From: Candidatus Merdicola faecigallinarum
GTDB lineage: Bacteria > Bacillota > Clostridia > TANB77 > CAG-508
Length of the DNA stretch: 35,621 bases
Reading direction: 5' to 3'
Assembly: GCA_018714565.1 (NCBI GenBank)
Contig: DVNH01000018.1
Coordinates: 1-35,621, forward strand
The number at the start of each line of letters is the position of its first letter. Position 1 is the stretch's first letter. Made by a program: the position numbers and the translations under genes. Positions 1 to 7,067 of this stretch are shown here, piece after piece. The notes beneath the pieces are model-generated. The model ran no database searches and had not been told where the DNA came from. It saw only the letters and a list, made by a program, of their open reading frames with translations.

Positions 1-22
1 AAAAACATAGGAGGCCATAAAA

Positions 23-184
23 ATGAAAAAAGAAAAGAAAATCAAAACAGAAAAGATCAAAAAAGAAAAAGTAAAAAAAGGAAGTAAATCAGAAGTATTT
101 GTAAAAGTTATGGCAGGAATATTAGCAGCACTTATGATCTTTAGTGTAGGAGGAACCCTTCTATATTATGTAGTAGCAATGTAA
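23..184 (+). CDS. Small lysine-rich single-pass membrane protein (53 aa), unknown function
   Basis: A short gene. ATG at 23 is preceded by AGGAGG at 9-14 and the TAA is at 182-184. Residues 1-25 are almost entirely Lys/Glu/Ile, a positively charged cytoplasmic tail. Residues 26-53 form one hydrophobic helix ending in YYVVAM. It lies 15 bases before cdaA, which suggests co-transcription. The topology would suit a small partner of a membrane enzyme, but no family was recognised. The good Shine-Dalgarno and charge/TM design argue that it is real. Confidence 0.7.
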   Translation: MKKEKKIKTEKIKKEKVKKGSKSEVFVKVMAGILAALMIFSVGGTLLYYVVAM

Positions 185-199
185 AAATAGGAGAAAAAA

Positions 200-1138
200 A
201 TGGTAGATGATTTTATAGAAAACGTAAAAGAATTTTTTACAAGCAATATAGGAGCATATTTAAACAATTTATATGATAATCCATTAAGTTTAATATTACT
301 ATTAATAGACCTTGCAATCGTTATCTTTTTAGCATGTAAATTAGTAAAAGTAGCAAAAAACTCTAGAGCATGGCAGTTATTAAAAGGAATTGTACTATTA
401 ATTGTAGCAACCTTTGTTAGTGATATTATCGGATTAAAAATTTTGCACTGGATCTTGGATGCAATTATGAATTGGGGAGTACTTGCATTAATTGTGATCT
501 TCCAACCAGAAATAAGAAGAGCATTAGAGCAGTTAGGAACCAATAAATTCACTAAGTTCTTCGGAATGGATAAAGATATTGCAACTAAAACAAAAGAAGA
601 TATATATAAAATTGTAATTGCAGCACAAGAATTATCAAAGGAAAAAATAGGAGCTCTTATTGTTATTGAAAGAGATATTGAAATAAAAGATATTATAAAT
701 ACTGGAATTGCGATGGAAGCAGATGTATCACCACAATTATTAACCAATATTTTCGTACCGAAAACACCATTACATGATGGAGCTGTTGTAATTAGCAATA
801 ACAAAATAGCAGCGGCAGCATGTATGCTTCCACTTGCTGGAGATAATGATATTGCAAGAGAATTAGGAACAAGACATAGAGCTGGAATTGGAATATCAAA
901 AGAATCAGATGCAATTGCAGTGATTGTTTCAGAAGAAACTGGAAAAGTATCTGTTGCAAAAGATGGAACATTAATTGCAGATGTAAGAGAAGATGTATTA
1001 AAGAAAATATTAATAACCAATATTGTAACAAAACGTTTTGGAGAGCATAAACCAAAAAACAAGAATTTTTTCAATCAATTAAAAAAGAAAATGCCTAAAA
1101 AAGAAGAAATAGAGCAAAAAGATCAAGTTAATAAATAA
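200..1138 (+). CDS. cdaA: Diadenylate cyclase CdaA (c-di-AMP synthase)
   Basis: Makes cyclic di-AMP from two ATP at the membrane; c-di-AMP controls potassium/osmolyte uptake and cell-wall balance. The 312-aa protein has N-terminal hydrophobic helices (about residues 28-100) and then a DisA_N/DAC catalytic domain. Both signature motifs are visible: DGA at 193-195 (in LHDGAVV) and RHR at 225-227 (in GTRHRAGIG). The C-terminus is a basic tail. ATG at 200 follows TAGGAGAAA. In most Firmicutes the next gene is cdaR (YbbR regulator). Here a terminator follows and then secG, so cdaR is absent from this place. Family identification is secure. Confidence 0.96.
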   Translation: MVDDFIENVKEFFTSNIGAYLNNLYDNPLSLILLLIDLAIVIFLACKLVKVAKNSRAWQLLKGIVLLIVATFVSDIIGLKILHWILDAIMNWGVLALIVIFQPEIRRALEQLGTNKFTKFFGMDKDIATKTKEDIYKIVIAAQELSKEKIGALIVIERDIEIKDIINTGIAMEADVSPQLLTNIFVPKTPLHDGAVVISNNKIAAAACMLPLAGDNDIARELGTRHRAGIGISKESDAIAVIVSEETGKVSVAKDGTLIADVREDVLKKILITNIVTKRFGEHKPKNKNFFNQLKKKMPKKEEIEQKDQVNK

Positions 1139-1148
1139 AGAGAGAAAT

Positions 1149-1182
1149 AAAGTTCACATTTGTGAACTTTTTATTTGCTTTT
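1149..1182 (+). terminator. Rho-independent terminator after cdaA
   Basis: Perfect 10-bp stem AAAGTTCACA/TGTGAACTTT with a two-base TT centre, followed by a T-rich run. It ends the cdaA transcript. The tail overlaps the -35 box of the secG promoter. Confidence 0.85.
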
Positions 1183-1203
1183 TTTTACCAGTTATGTTAC
1201 AAT
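1175..1203 (+). promoter_or_regulatory. SigA-type promoter of secG
   Basis: TTGCTT at 1175-1180, a 17-bp spacer and TACAAT at 1198-1203. The secG start codon is about 40 bases downstream. Confidence 0.65.
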
Positions 1204-1242
1204 ATTCAAAGTTGAAAAACGAAACCTAAGGAGGAAGCATAA

Positions 1243-1491
1243 ATGGAAATCGTAAAGTATGTTTTAATGGGAATTTATATTATTAACTGTCTAGCGTTAA
1301 TTATTATTGCGATGTTACAATCAAAAGAAGATACAGGAGCATCAGGAGCTATTACAGGTTCCTCTACCAATAATTTCTATGAGAAGAATAAAGGTAGAAC
1401 AAAAGAAGGTAAACTAAAAAAATGGACAATTCGTTTAGGTATACTTTTTGGAATTTTAACGATCGCATTAGGAATTATATATGTATTTTAA
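1243..1491 (+). CDS. secG: Preprotein translocase subunit SecG
   Basis: Small accessory subunit of the SecYEG channel that assists SecA-driven protein export. At 82 aa it has the family length. It shows two transmembrane helices (about residues 4-24 and 60-81) flanking a Gly/Ser/Thr-rich cytoplasmic loop containing the typical GAITGSS and KNKGRTKEGKL patterns. The AAGGAGG ribosome site fixes the ATG at 1243. It has its own promoter and terminator. It lies upstream of rnr, as in the common secG-rnr-smpB arrangement, but smpB is missing here. Confidence 0.95.
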   Translation: MEIVKYVLMGIYIINCLALIIIAMLQSKEDTGASGAITGSSTNNFYEKNKGRTKEGKLKKWTIRLGILFGILTIALGIIYVF

Positions 1492-1510
1492 GGAAATAAT
1501 AAATAAGAAA

Positions 1511-1543
1511 GGGACAGTAATAAAAAATACTGTTCTTTTTATT
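1511..1543 (+). terminator. Terminator after secG
   Basis: Stem GGACAGTA / TACTGTTC (one G-U pair) with an A-rich loop, followed by TTTTTATT. It separates secG from the rnr leader. Confidence 0.75.
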
Positions 1544-1570
1544 ACGTAAGAAATTTCTGAAGTAACAAGG

Positions 1571-1633
1571 TTAAGTTTCTTAAGTCTGTGTGATTGCGAA
1601 GCAATCTGTACATGTGGCGAAGTCACTTTTTTT
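1571..1633 (+). promoter_or_regulatory. Structured rnr leader: three hairpins, the last followed by seven T's
   Basis: Three consecutive small hairpins: TTAAG-ttt-CTTAA at 1571-1583, GATTGCGAAGCAATC at 1592-1606 and GTGGCGAAGTCAC at 1614-1626. The second contains the very stable GCGAAGC mini-hairpin motif and the third also closes on a GAA loop. The third is followed by TTTTTTT at 1627-1633, so it can act as a weak terminator or attenuator 21 bases before the rnr start. No promoter is obvious. RNase R digests structured RNA, so feedback control is conceivable, but this is inference. Confidence 0.45.
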
Positions 1634-1654
1634 AATGATATAGAGGAAAAGCAA

Positions 1655-3796
1655 ATGGAAGAGAAAATAGAAAAAATACTTAATTTTATGAGAGACGAAA
1701 ATTACGTGCCAATGAAAGCAAAAGAAATGGCAGCTTTATTAATGGTGCCTAAAAATGATCATATGAAGTTTCAAGAAGTATTAAGTAAACTAGAAAGTGA
1801 TATGAAGATACAAAAAAATAGGAAAAACCAATATATATTAGTAGAAGAAAAATATATTGAAGGAATTTATAAATCTCAGGCAAATGGATTTGGCTTTGTG
1901 GTTCCGATTCATTCAGAATTAGAAGAAATCTATATTGCAAAAGAAAATAGTAAAAATTGTTTTTCAAATGATGTTGTTTTAGTTCAAATTATAAAAGAAA
2001 AGCAAGATGGATTTCATGCAGAAGGTAGAGTTGTAAAAATTAAAAAGCATGAAAAAGATACGCTAGTAGGAACTTTTGAAAAGAGTAGAAATTTTGGGTT
2101 TGTAGTAGCAGATGATAAAAAGATAGCAGAAGATATCTTTATTTCGAAAAAGAACTTTGGAGGAGCCAAAAATCAAGATAAGGTTGTTGTAAAGATTACC
2201 AGATATCCCGAGAAAAACAAAAAAGCAGAAGGAAAGATTATAGAAGTTTTAGGAAATATTAACCAAGCAGGTGTGGACATGCTTTCTCTTGTAAAAGAAT
2301 ATAAATTGCCATATGAATTTCCAGAACCAGTATTAGAAGAAGCAAGAAAAATAGAAAGCAAACCTAGTAAAGAAGAAATAGAAAAGAGAGTGGATTTTAG
2401 AAAGAAAGCAATTTATACAATAGATGGAGAAACAGCAAAAGACTTAGATGATGCTATTTGGGTAGGAAAAAGTGAAAATGGAAATTATTTATTGGATGTA
2501 CACATTGCCGATGTTAGCCATTATGTAAAAGAAGACTCTCTTTTAGACAAAGAAGCATTACAACGAGGAACTAGTATCTATATGTTAGATCGTGTGATTC
2601 CAATGCTTCCAAAAGAATTATCAAATGGAATTTGTAGTTTAAATGCGGGAGAAGATCGATTAACATTATCTTGTAGTATGGAAATTGATCCAAAAGGAAA
2701 TGTTATTTCTTCCGACATTTATAAAGCAGTGATTTGTGTAAAAAAGAGAATGAGTTATACACAAGTACAGAAAATATTAGATGAGGAAGATGAAGAAATT
2801 TTAACTGAATACAAAGAAGATATCGAGAACTTTAAACTAATGGCAGAACTTGCACAAATTTTAAAAGAAAAAAGACAAGAAAAAGGATATCTAAATTTAG
2901 ATATTCCAGAAAGTCAAGTTATCTTAGATGATAAAGGGTATGCCATAGATGTAATGCAATATGAAACTACTTTTGCTCATGAGATCATTGAACAATTCAT
3001 GTTACTTGCTAATGAAACAGTAGCAGAAAGATTTTATTGGTTAGAAGCTCCATTTATTTATCGTGTTCATGAAGATCCTGACATAGAAAAGGTAGAAGAA
3101 TTAAATAAATTTTTATACAATTTTGGGTATAAAATAAAGGTGAAAGAAGATAAGGTATATCCAAAAGAATTCGCAAAAATATTAGAGGAAGTAAAAGGAA
3201 CAGAGCAAGAAAAGATTATCTCTAACTTTATTTTGCATACACTAAAAGTAGCAAGATATGAAGCAGAAAACAAAGGACACTTTGGAATTGCAAGCAATTA
3301 TTATTGCCATTTTACTTCTCCAATTCGTAGATATCCAGATTTATTTATTCACAGAATCATATCAAAATATCTATCTTCAGAATATAATTTAAAAGAAGAG
3401 GAAAAGGAAAAATATGATCACGAAGCAGAAGAATATGCAAAACAATCTTCGGAAAGAGAAAAAATTGCAACAAAAGTAGAGCGTGATAGTATTGATATAA
3501 AGAAAGCCGAATATATGAGTAAAAAGATAGGAGAAGAATTCGAAGGAATGGTATCGAATGTAACTTCTTTTGGTGTGTTTGTAGAATTAGAAAATACGAT
3601 AGAAGGATTAATTCGATTCGAAAATCTAGGAGATGACTACTATAATTATGACGATCAGCATAAAATTTTAATAGGAGAAAGAACCGGTAACATATTTAGA
3701 ATAGGAGATAAAATAAAAGTAAGACTAATAGAAGCAAATAAAACATTAAGAAGAATTTCTTTCCAATGGATAGAGGAAAATCAAAAAGAAGAATAA
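1655..3796 (+). CDS. rnr: Ribonuclease R (3'-5' exoribonuclease)
   Basis: Processive RNB-family exonuclease that degrades structured RNA and takes part in RNA quality control with tmRNA/SmpB. The 713-aa protein shows, in order, an N-terminal winged helix (about 1-62), cold-shock OB domains (NGFGFVVP near 77; NFGFVVADD near 146), the RNB catalytic domain (about 245-580) with the acidic cluster D257, D263, D265, D266 in DGETAKDLDDAIW, and a C-terminal S1 domain (EFEGMVSNVTSFGVFVELE, about 630-708). It lacks the long Lys-rich tail of some homologues. ATG at 1655 follows AGAGGAAA. The usual neighbour smpB is not here; a flavin-reductase gene follows 19 bases after the stop. Confidence 0.96.
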   Translation: MEEKIEKILNFMRDENYVPMKAKEMAALLMVPKNDHMKFQEVLSKLESDMKIQKNRKNQYILVEEKYIEGIYKSQANGFGFVVPIHSELEEIYIAKENSKNCFSNDVVLVQIIKEKQDGFHAEGRVVKIKKHEKDTLVGTFEKSRNFGFVVADDKKIAEDIFISKKNFGGAKNQDKVVVKITRYPEKNKKAEGKIIEVLGNINQAGVDMLSLVKEYKLPYEFPEPVLEEARKIESKPSKEEIEKRVDFRKKAIYTIDGETAKDLDDAIWVGKSENGNYLLDVHIADVSHYVKEDSLLDKEALQRGTSIYMLDRVIPMLPKELSNGICSLNAGEDRLTLSCSMEIDPKGNVISSDIYKAVICVKKRMSYTQVQKILDEEDEEILTEYKEDIENFKLMAELAQILKEKRQEKGYLNLDIPESQVILDDKGYAIDVMQYETTFAHEIIEQFMLLANETVAERFYWLEAPFIYRVHEDPDIEKVEELNKFLYNFGYKIKVKEDKVYPKEFAKILEEVKGTEQEKIISNFILHTLKVARYEAENKGHFGIASNYYCHFTSPIRRYPDLFIHRIISKYLSSEYNLKEEEKEKYDHEAEEYAKQSSEREKIATKVERDSIDIKKAEYMSKKIGEEFEGMVSNVTSFGVFVELENTIEGLIRFENLGDDYYNYDDQHKILIGERTGNIFRIGDKIKVRLIEANKTLRRISFQWIEENQKEE

Positions 3797-3815
3797 AAAA
3801 GAAAGGATGAAGAAA

Positions 3816-4382
3816 ATGAAAAAATTATTAAATCCAGAAACAAGTATGGGAGCAGTACCAGTTGTTATGGTATCTTGTGGAGATGAAAAAGAAAGTAACA
3901 TCACCACCATTGCATGGACAGGAATATTAAATTCAGAACCACCTTTGGTATATGTATCGATAAGACCAACAAGAAAATCTTATCATATCATTAAAGAGAA
4001 AAAAGAATTTGTAATGAATATACCAGATGAAAACTTAGTGTGGGAGACAGATTTTTGCGGAACAAAGTCTGGAAAAGAAATAGATAAATTTAAAGAAGCA
4101 AATTTAACAAAAGAAAAATGCGAAAATGTAAGTGCACCAGCGATTAAAGAATGTCCAATTCAATTAGAATGTAAATTGACTGAAATAAAACATTTAGGAT
4201 CCCACGATATGTTTATTGCAGAGGTTGTTGGAATTCGTTGTGAAGAAAAATATTTAGATGAAAAAGGAAAAATTGATTATACAAAAACAAATTTATTAAC
4301 ATATGGAGGGCAAAGTTATTTTTCACAAAATAAAGAAGTTGGAAAAAGAGGAATTTGCTTAAATACTTCAAATGAAAAATAA
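3816..4382 (+). CDS. Flavin reductase-like (FMN-binding split-barrel) protein
   Basis: A 188-aa protein of the DIM6/NTAB flavin reductase-like family, which binds FMN and commonly reduces flavin or a small substrate with NAD(P)H. Visible features: the N-terminal PVVMVSCGDEKESNITTIAW stretch, PPLVYVSIRPTRKSY and EFVMNIP, typical of the flavin-binding split barrel. An ATG at 3807 overlaps the ribosome site (GAAAGGA), so the ATG at 3816, eight bases downstream, is the better start. It is probably co-transcribed with rnr. The exact substrate cannot be told from sequence. Confidence 0.85.
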   Translation: MKKLLNPETSMGAVPVVMVSCGDEKESNITTIAWTGILNSEPPLVYVSIRPTRKSYHIIKEKKEFVMNIPDENLVWETDFCGTKSGKEIDKFKEANLTKEKCENVSAPAIKECPIQLECKLTEIKHLGSHDMFIAEVVGIRCEEKYLDEKGKIDYTKTNLLTYGGQSYFSQNKEVGKRGICLNTSNEK

Positions 4383-4450
4383 ATTAAAAAATAAGTAAGA
4401 ACTATGCTTTGGAATCTTTTCTTCTTACTAATTTGATTTATCCTACAATA

Positions 4451-4522
4451 AAAAAGAGCTTAGAGGAATAAACGTTAAAAAGTTAGATACTTTTTAATTA
4501 AGTTTTATGTTAAGCTCTTTTT
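4451..4522. terminator. Bidirectional terminator between the rnr and ger transcription units
   Basis: Nested palindrome. The outer arms AAAAAGAGCTTA (4451-4462) and TAAGCTCTTTTT (4511-4522) enclose an inner perfect hairpin TTAAAAAGT / ACTTTTTAA (4475-4497). A-rich and T-rich edges let it work on both strands for the convergent units. Confidence 0.75.
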
Positions 4523-4533
4523 CTATTCAAGTT

Positions 4534-4698
4534 TTAACGTAAATAAACGAGAAAAGGGGTAAAAAACAATACAACAAAAGAAAGGATAAAAATAATAATA
4601 GAAGCGACTTTATTTTGATTTTGTTTCCACTCATAAATGCCATAGGAAACTGTTTTAACAAATACAAAGGCAGCTAAAATAAAAGCAATAAAAACCAT
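4534..4698 (-). CDS. Small two-helix membrane protein, putative germinant-receptor D subunit (54 aa)
   Basis: A short minus-strand gene: ATG at 4698, TAA at 4534-4536, AAAGGGTG upstream. Two hydrophobic helices (about residues 2-17, FIAFILAAFVFVKTV, and 32-52, ASIIIFILSFVVLFF) flank a short polar loop EWKQNQNK. It starts 22 bases after gerC ends and is followed by the operon terminator, so it belongs to the ger operon. Several Bacillus germinant receptors have a small two-TM D subunit in this position. Assignment rests on topology and place, not on sequence similarity. Confidence 0.7.
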   Translation of the reverse strand: MVFIAFILAAFVFVKTVSYGIYEWKQNQNKVASIIIFILSFVVLFFTPFLVYLR

Positions 4699-4720
4699 AA
4701 TATATTTCACCCTTTCTTTT

Positions 4721-5966
4721 TTAAGTTTCTTTTACAATATAACTTGAAGTAATATTCGTATCAAAATTAACATGAAAAATAGAGTTTTTAAAATTTTCTG
4801 ACCAATTATAATTAGTCCAATCCTTTACAGTTGTATATTGGCCAATCAAATATTTTCCAATTCCAGAAATATCAGAGTTTAATTCCATAGAAGTTTTATA
4901 TAAATATTCTAGAAAGATTGTTTCTAGGTATTGATTAGCAACACGAGTGATATTAGTATTTTCATCTGCTGACAAAAATTTAAAATCTTCATTAGCAGAT
5001 ATAATTTTTGCAGTTAAGGAATAATCTAATGTAATATAGGGAGATCCATTTACTAAATCGACTTTAATTTTCGTTTTTCGTTGTGGTTCAATACGAAGAT
5101 CGATTGTATCTGAGTCTTTATAAGGATTATCAATACTAATCGTAGTATAATCCAACTTGTTGGTGGTTATTAAGTGAGCTACAGAATCAATTGCATTTAA
5201 TTCTCCTACTAATTTATCCGAATGAAACACAGCAATTCCCATATTTTCAGCAGTATTTTTTACATCAAAAGGAGTATCTTCTGCTTTATAAGTAGAATCA
5301 TTATTCCCTGAATTAGAAGAGGAATTAGAAAGCTGAGTAGAAGGGGAGTTTACGCCACCTAAAATAGCACTTGGTTCATAATAACTATCTGTTAAATTAT
5401 TAAAAAACTCTCCAATTGTAGTATTTACGCTATATCCTGTATATTCACTTGCTTGTGTGTAAACTTCATAAAATTTTGCCACTAAATTTTCTAGAGAAGG
5501 AATGGCATTTTCAATATAATCCTTAGCTAGAGATCGACTAATAATGATATTACTATCAGGTCTAACCTGAACATTATTCATTAAACTATATATCTCTTTT
5601 GAGATCCCACGTGCAGCTAATTCAGATGAAATAACAATTACTTTACAATGTGATAAATTTATTTCTTTACTAACATAACTATTTAAAAGAGTTAGACCAC
5701 TATCAATAGAAGAACATTCTACACTATCGATAACAGATGGTGCAGTTTCTCCACTACTTCCACCTTCACCGGATGAATTTGGCTTAGTAAACTGCAAAGT
5801 GAGATTTAAACGATTATCTTTTCCGTACATCTAATCCTATGGAAGTAGCGTAAGCTACATCATCGATACTTTGTATACTATAACAACCAGCAAGTGAAAA
5901 AATTAAAAAGGAAAATAGAATAAGTAGTAAAAAAGATTGAAATAACCTTTTTTTAAACAAGAACAT
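4721..5966 (-). CDS. Spore germination lipoprotein, GerC family; needs a +1 frameshift at codon 48 (CGG)
   Basis: C subunit of a nutrient germinant receptor, a lipoprotein of the spore inner membrane. ATG at 5966 (or TTG at 5960) gives a signal peptide ending in lipobox LAGC, then YSIQSIDDVAYATSIGLDV. After Val47 the frame reads CGG AAA AGA TAA and stops. Skipping the C at 5825 reads GGA AAA GAT, continuing as GKDNRLNLTLQFTKP, which is the expected GerC sequence (GID-x-G-x-x-x-K/R), and the frame stays open to TAA at 4721. The fused protein is 414 aa, normal for GerC. A Ser/Gly/Asn-rich loop lies near residues 65-75 and 215-230. It overlaps gerB by 14 bases. It is either a programmed frameshift, a pseudogene or a sequencing error. 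Confidence 0.88.
5823..5825 (-). other. In-frame CGG, +1 frameshift site in gerC
   Basis: Coding strand reads GAT GTA CGG AAA AGA TAA in the upstream frame. The downstream frame requires GTA, skipped C, GGA AAA GAT. This is one of only three in-frame CGG codons in native full-length genes of the window. Confidence 0.8.
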
Positions 5967-7059
5967 CACCTTCTTTTTTATGAAGTCTTTTGTATTTCAT
6001 ATAAGCTAAAAGGAGTACAATAAAACTAATAACAAAAACAATTCCGAGAACCATATATTTAAAAAGAGTGTTTTCTAAAAAATCAAGCTGTGCAAAACTA
6101 GATGGAATTAAACTAATACAAAACATTAAAAATCCAAAACAATAAACCATAGAGGTTTCATGCTCAATATGAGTAAGTTTCTTAAAAATGTGAATCGATA
6201 AAGACAAAACAATACTTAAGTAACTTACAATTGAAATAATCCAAGTTAATAAAAAGAACGCATCTAATCTTTGAAAGAATCTTCCAAAAGAAATATGTCT
6301 AGAAGCGATATATAAAGACATGACATCTTCTGTATTCTCTATAATAGGAAAAAGAAATAGTAAGGAAGTAATGCTTAAAAGTAAAAAGGTGCCAGATATA
6401 ATTACAGAAATAATTGCAATTTTCTTAAAATCCTTACTTTCTACTTTAGGAGGAAGAAAATATAAAAAAGCAATACCAGAAAAAGCAAAGAGATTGCTAA
6501 TTCCACTAAAAAAAGTAGGAATAATACCATATCCTAATACGGGAAGTAGACCTTGTGGAGTAAAGTTTTGAGCATTTGCAATAAAAATAATAAAAATACT
6601 ACAAAGAACGAGAGGCATGAAAATTAAATTGGATTTACACATGGATTTGAATCCAAGTTTATTTACAATAATAATAGCAAGAGTAAAAATAGCTAAAATA
6701 AAAATGAGAGGCTTTTGCTGTAAATAAATAATTTTTAGATCTTCACTAAAATTGCGTAAAAAAGTACTAGAGAAAAATAAAAAGTATAATAAAAATAATA
6801 TTCCAATCATATTTTTTAATAAATTACCACCTAGGAATTTTGAAATATCTAAAATATCTAGATTAGGAAATTTATGCAATAATTTTACAATTAAGAGAGT
6901 AAAAAGAAGGGCAATAATTGTAACAAATAAAATATTAAGAGAAGATGCAGAGCCAGTAGAAGCGATAAATCCTTTTGGCAAATTTAAAATAAGATGATTT
7001 ACAAGGATGGAAACAATTAAAGCAATTGCTTCAAATTTTCCAATTTTTGTTTCACTCAT
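5953..7059 (-). CDS. Spore germination permease, GerAB/GerKB family (B subunit)
   Basis: Integral membrane subunit of the germinant receptor, an APC-superfamily transporter fold thought to hold the ligand pocket. At 368 aa it has the family length, with about ten hydrophobic helices (for example IALIVSILVNHLIL, FVTIIALLFTLLIV, FILAIFTLAIIIV, MVLGIVFVISFIVLLLAY). The typical GerB start KIGKFEAIALIVSILVNHLILNLP is visible in part. Its ribosome site (AAGGAGGT) is embedded in the last codons of gerA, and gerC starts within its last 14 bases, so A, B and C are translationally coupled. Confidence 0.93.
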   Translation of the reverse strand: MSETKIGKFEAIALIVSILVNHLILNLPKGFIASTGSASSLNILFVTIIALLFTLLIVKLLHKFPNLDILDISKFLGGNLLKNMIGILFLLYFLFFSSTFLRNFSEDLKIIYLQQKPLIFILAIFTLAIIIVNKLGFKSMCKSNLIFMPLVLCSIFIIFIANAQNFTPQGLLPVLGYGIIPTFFSGISNLFAFSGIAFLYFLPPKVESKDFKKIAIISVIISGTFLLLSITSLLFLFPIIENTEDVMSLYIASRHISFGRFFQRLDAFFLLTWIISIVSYLSIVLSLSIHIFKKLTHIEHETSMVYCFGFLMFCISLIPSSFAQLDFLENTLFKYMVLGIVFVISFIVLLLAYMKYKRLHKKEGDVLV

Positions 7060-7067
7060 ATTTATAC

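Noticed and set aside
561..566. TTCGGA and other out-of-frame CGG strings
   Set aside because: Their CGG straddles two codons (for example TTC GGA), so they are not CGG codons and need no shift.
166..1074. Long antisense frames over cdaA and similar ones over other genes
   Set aside because: They lie within well-supported genes, have no ribosome site and low-complexity hydrophobic composition that mirrors AT-rich coding DNA.
1508..3830. smpB or tmRNA expected near secG-rnr
   Set aside because: I looked after rnr and before secG; only the flavin reductase gene and hairpins are there, with no tmRNA-like ends.
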